Below are positions 9,054 through 10,829 of a stretch of DNA of 10,829 nt, piece after piece (the stretch's first letter is position 1; every line of letters starts with the position of its first letter). Where the stretch lies: assembly GCA_003049485.1 (NCBI GenBank), contig PYST01000636.1, forward strand, positions 1 to 10,829, given 5' to 3'. The stretch comes from Ophioceras dolichostomum. Lineage: Eukaryota > Ascomycota > Sordariomycetes > Magnaporthales > Ophioceraceae. Both the position numbers and the translations under genes were made by a program. Below the pieces are notes generated by a model. That model saw nothing but the letters and a program-made list of their open reading frames with translations. It did no database searches and was not told the DNA's origin.

Positions 9054-9510
9054 ATGGATCCCATCTCCATTCAGCAAGGGTGATTGCTCTTGTCGGCGCC
9101 TCGGTGCGCGTCGGCCAGGGCATCGCATTCATCAATTCGCTCAAGCACATCCCGGCCGAGTTTCTCGCCTTGGTGAACGAGCTCACCACCTTGCAGTCGG
9201 TGCTGGAGCAGGTGAAAGAAGGACTGCAGGCTTTCGAGTCCGGCGAGAAGGCGCGATCGCTAGACTTCGACGCCTCGAGCCTCCGCGCGCTGGAAGCCAA
9301 CCTTGGCGAAACGGTGGTCGAGCTCGAGGCGCTCTGTGATCGACTACGGCGCGCACGAGAGCCGGACTCCGCGACCACGGCCGGGAGGTGGGACGTTTCC
9401 AAGAGAGCGTGGCTGCGCGAGAAGTGCAAGGTCGCAGCCATCAGAGCCGAGGCTAATGCCGCCAAAGCGGATCTTTCGCTGTGCTTCGGGGCTCTACTCG
9501 CTACGCAAAG

Positions 9511-9573
9511 GTTCGGACAACTTGCTGGTACCCAGTGTTTGAATCTCATTTGACTCGTCAATTTCCCCTTCAG
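9511..9573 (+). other. Intron 1 of the PigL_N locus
   Basis: A 63-nt intron from GTTCGG to CTTCAG, phase 2, with a branch-like TTGACTC about 20-25 bases before the acceptor. The donor is weak, but splicing joins LLATQ in frame to KHTKALGDIHHAV, a continuation typical of the family. Reading through meets a stop at 9551-9553. Confidence 0.65.
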
Positions 9574-10291
9574 CGCGAAACACACAAAAGCATTGGGCGA
9601 TATTCATCACGCCGTCGATGTCTCCTCCCAAGCCTTGAGCCAGGAAATACAGACGAGCATATCTGCCGTCCTGAGGAGCGAGCAACGCATCACGGATGTC
9701 CAAGCATCTACCATGCAGCTCCAGGACAGCCTATCTAGTATGAACATCGAACGGCTCATCAGCGAAGCAATCGTGTCTTCGCTCTCCCGCGCGACCATCC
9801 TGCCAGTCTCCACCACCCACGCCCCGTCCGCTTTACACGAGGGTGCGGCCGCACACGGATTGGCTGCACATCATCCCATTCCTCTCGACAGTCAGTGGTC
9901 TGTTCGAAAGACCTGTTCTGGTCGCTGTCCGTGCCGATGTCATCGCCAGTCACACGTCCAGATTCCGGCCCTTATCGGATCTCTGTTCGGATCGTTGTAC
10001 GTTCGCTATAGATCGCTGCTCATAGGGATGTGATGTTACTGGCTGTTTACGGTCAGCCAGCGCGGTTCGGATCATGTACCATGCCCCTCCGTGGCTTGTG
10101 TCTCGCGTGCTCTACCTTGCCACGTCATGGAGCACAGGCGTAAATGGAGTTGGGGGCGTCATTGCATCTTCGTGTCCGCCGAATGACAGACGATCATGCG
10201 CCAGTACTCGCCGTTAAACTGGGGGATTTCGATTGGCTAAGACGGGCAATCTCCCAGAAGAGTATGCTTCCCACCGACATCTACAGAGACG

Positions 10292-10359
10292 GTATATCAC
10301 TCCTCACAGTCAGCATCCCTCCAACTACCCTACCTACCTCATCACACTGAATCTTGCAG
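10292..10359 (+). other. Candidate intron 2 of the PigL_N locus
   Basis: A 68-nt span from GTATAT to TTGCAG, phase 1, with a CACTGAAT branch-like site close to the acceptor. It keeps the downstream frame open to 10643. A later donor, GTCAGC at 10309, would retain the more ankyrin-like DGISLLT but runs into an early TAA, so the earlier donor is preferred on frame alone. Confidence 0.4.
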
Positions 10360-10643
10360 TCGCGACGCGAGGTCTAACGCAGAGTATTATTCACATTACC
10401 GCTCTCCAGGTTGCTGTCAGCGGTCGCAGAAGGGACATGGTCAAGTTATCCCGCGAACCTGGAGAATCCGGTGCGTTCCAGCCCAGCTGGAGGATCAAGG
10501 GAGAGTTCGTCAATGGTCAGATCGCGGACCACCGGGACAAATTGGCTGACGAGTTGTTCGGTTCAGAATGCGAGTTTGAGGATGGCGAAGAGGACGAATT
10601 CCATGATGCGAGCGAATCGCTGACTGGGCTCACGACGGGATAG

Positions 10644-10829
10644 TCCCACGCCATAGCACGGTAGGGAGAGTACCGGGCGGTCGTTTTCTTCGCTGGTTTT
10701 TCTCTATTTCTTCACCGTTTGGTCACTGTATACTAGCACCCTTCCCTCTACATAAACACTTGGCGACTGCTACTGTTAGTGCAGCCCGCCAAACCACACA
10801 TAATCCTTAACACCCAACAAACCACAACA
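10644..10829 (+). other. Intergenic end, possible leader of a downstream gene
   Basis: No ORF of note. From about 10690 the plus strand is pyrimidine-rich, then has a TATA-like TACATAAA at about 10751 and a C/A-rich stretch (ACCCAACAAACCACAACA at the end) of the kind often seen just before fungal start codons. A gene may begin just outside the window; this is inference. Confidence 0.3.

Larger units (their letters stand above)
9054..10643 (+). pseudogene. PigL_N-domain/ankyrin-like protein gene, frame-broken
   Basis: Exons are 9054-9510, 9574-10291 and 10360-10643, about 485 codons. The N-terminus reads MDPISIQQ, then VIALVGASVRVGQGIAF after a frame change, the opening of the fungal domain Pfam calls the azaphilone pigment cluster protein L N-terminal domain (PigL_N), which heads many fungal ankyrin and NLR-like proteins. 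It continues through long helices (EFLALVNELTTLQSVLEQ, AWLREKCKVAAIRAEANAAK, LCFGALLATQ). A Cys/His segment (CSGRCPCRCHRQ) and a GSLYVRY stretch follow, then ASLHLRVRRM, a FDWLRRAI piece and an ankyrin-like ALQVAVSGRRRDMVKL. The protein ends in an acidic tail (ECEFEDGEEDEFHDA). Frame changes lie at about 9078, 10026 and 10152, each in a G run. Only about one ankyrin unit is present. The domain assignment is strong; the physiological role is unknown, possibly recognition or heterokaryon-incompatibility-like signalling by analogy. Confidence 0.75.

Noticed and set aside
9052..9585. 177-codon minus-strand open frame over the PigL_N exon
   Set aside because: It is antisense to a clear family match and is Ser/Arg/Ala-rich low complexity, a typical shadow of a GC-rich exon.

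Overview
The window looks like nuclear DNA of a filamentous ascomycete (Pezizomycotina). Genes carry short GT-AG introns with fungal-type branch sites. Two of the recognisable families, DUF6594 membrane proteins and PigL_N/ankyrin proteins, are typical of that group. There are no bacterial operon features, tRNAs, rRNAs or CRISPR arrays. Only one gene reads intact. Three other gene-like loci are broken or incomplete, which fits an accessory, decaying region, or partly a sequence with run-length errors (see findings).

Layout. 1-2073: about 2 kb with no supportable gene, containing small repeats and an A-rich tract. 2074-4070 (-): an intact two-exon gene for a secreted endonuclease/exonuclease/phosphatase-fold nuclease of 616 residues, with a TATA-like box and an overlapping upstream ORF in its leader. 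4200-5441: no gene seen. 5442-6781 (-): a three-exon DUF6594 gene with three C-terminal membrane segments, broken by two in-frame TAG codons and up to three single-base frame breaks. 6885-8396 (+): a TATA box, a 42-codon ORF, and an unidentified two-exon Pro/Gln/Tyr-rich reading frame that ends in a highly charged Lys/Arg/Glu helix and contains one in-frame TAG. 8397-9053: no gene seen. 9054-10643 (+): a PigL_N-type N-terminal domain, a Cys-rich segment and an ankyrin-like piece, three exons, with three single-base frame breaks. 10644-10829: no gene; the last 100 bases resemble the leader of a gene beyond the window.

The genes do not form an evident pathway. The nuclease probably degrades extracellular nucleic acid. 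The PigL_N/ankyrin locus resembles the receptor-like proteins fungi carry in large families. The DUF6594 protein is a membrane protein of unknown role. The main signal is in the damage pattern: all six inferred frame breaks can be explained by gain or loss of one base in a run of 3-5 identical bases, and all three in-frame stops are TAG.
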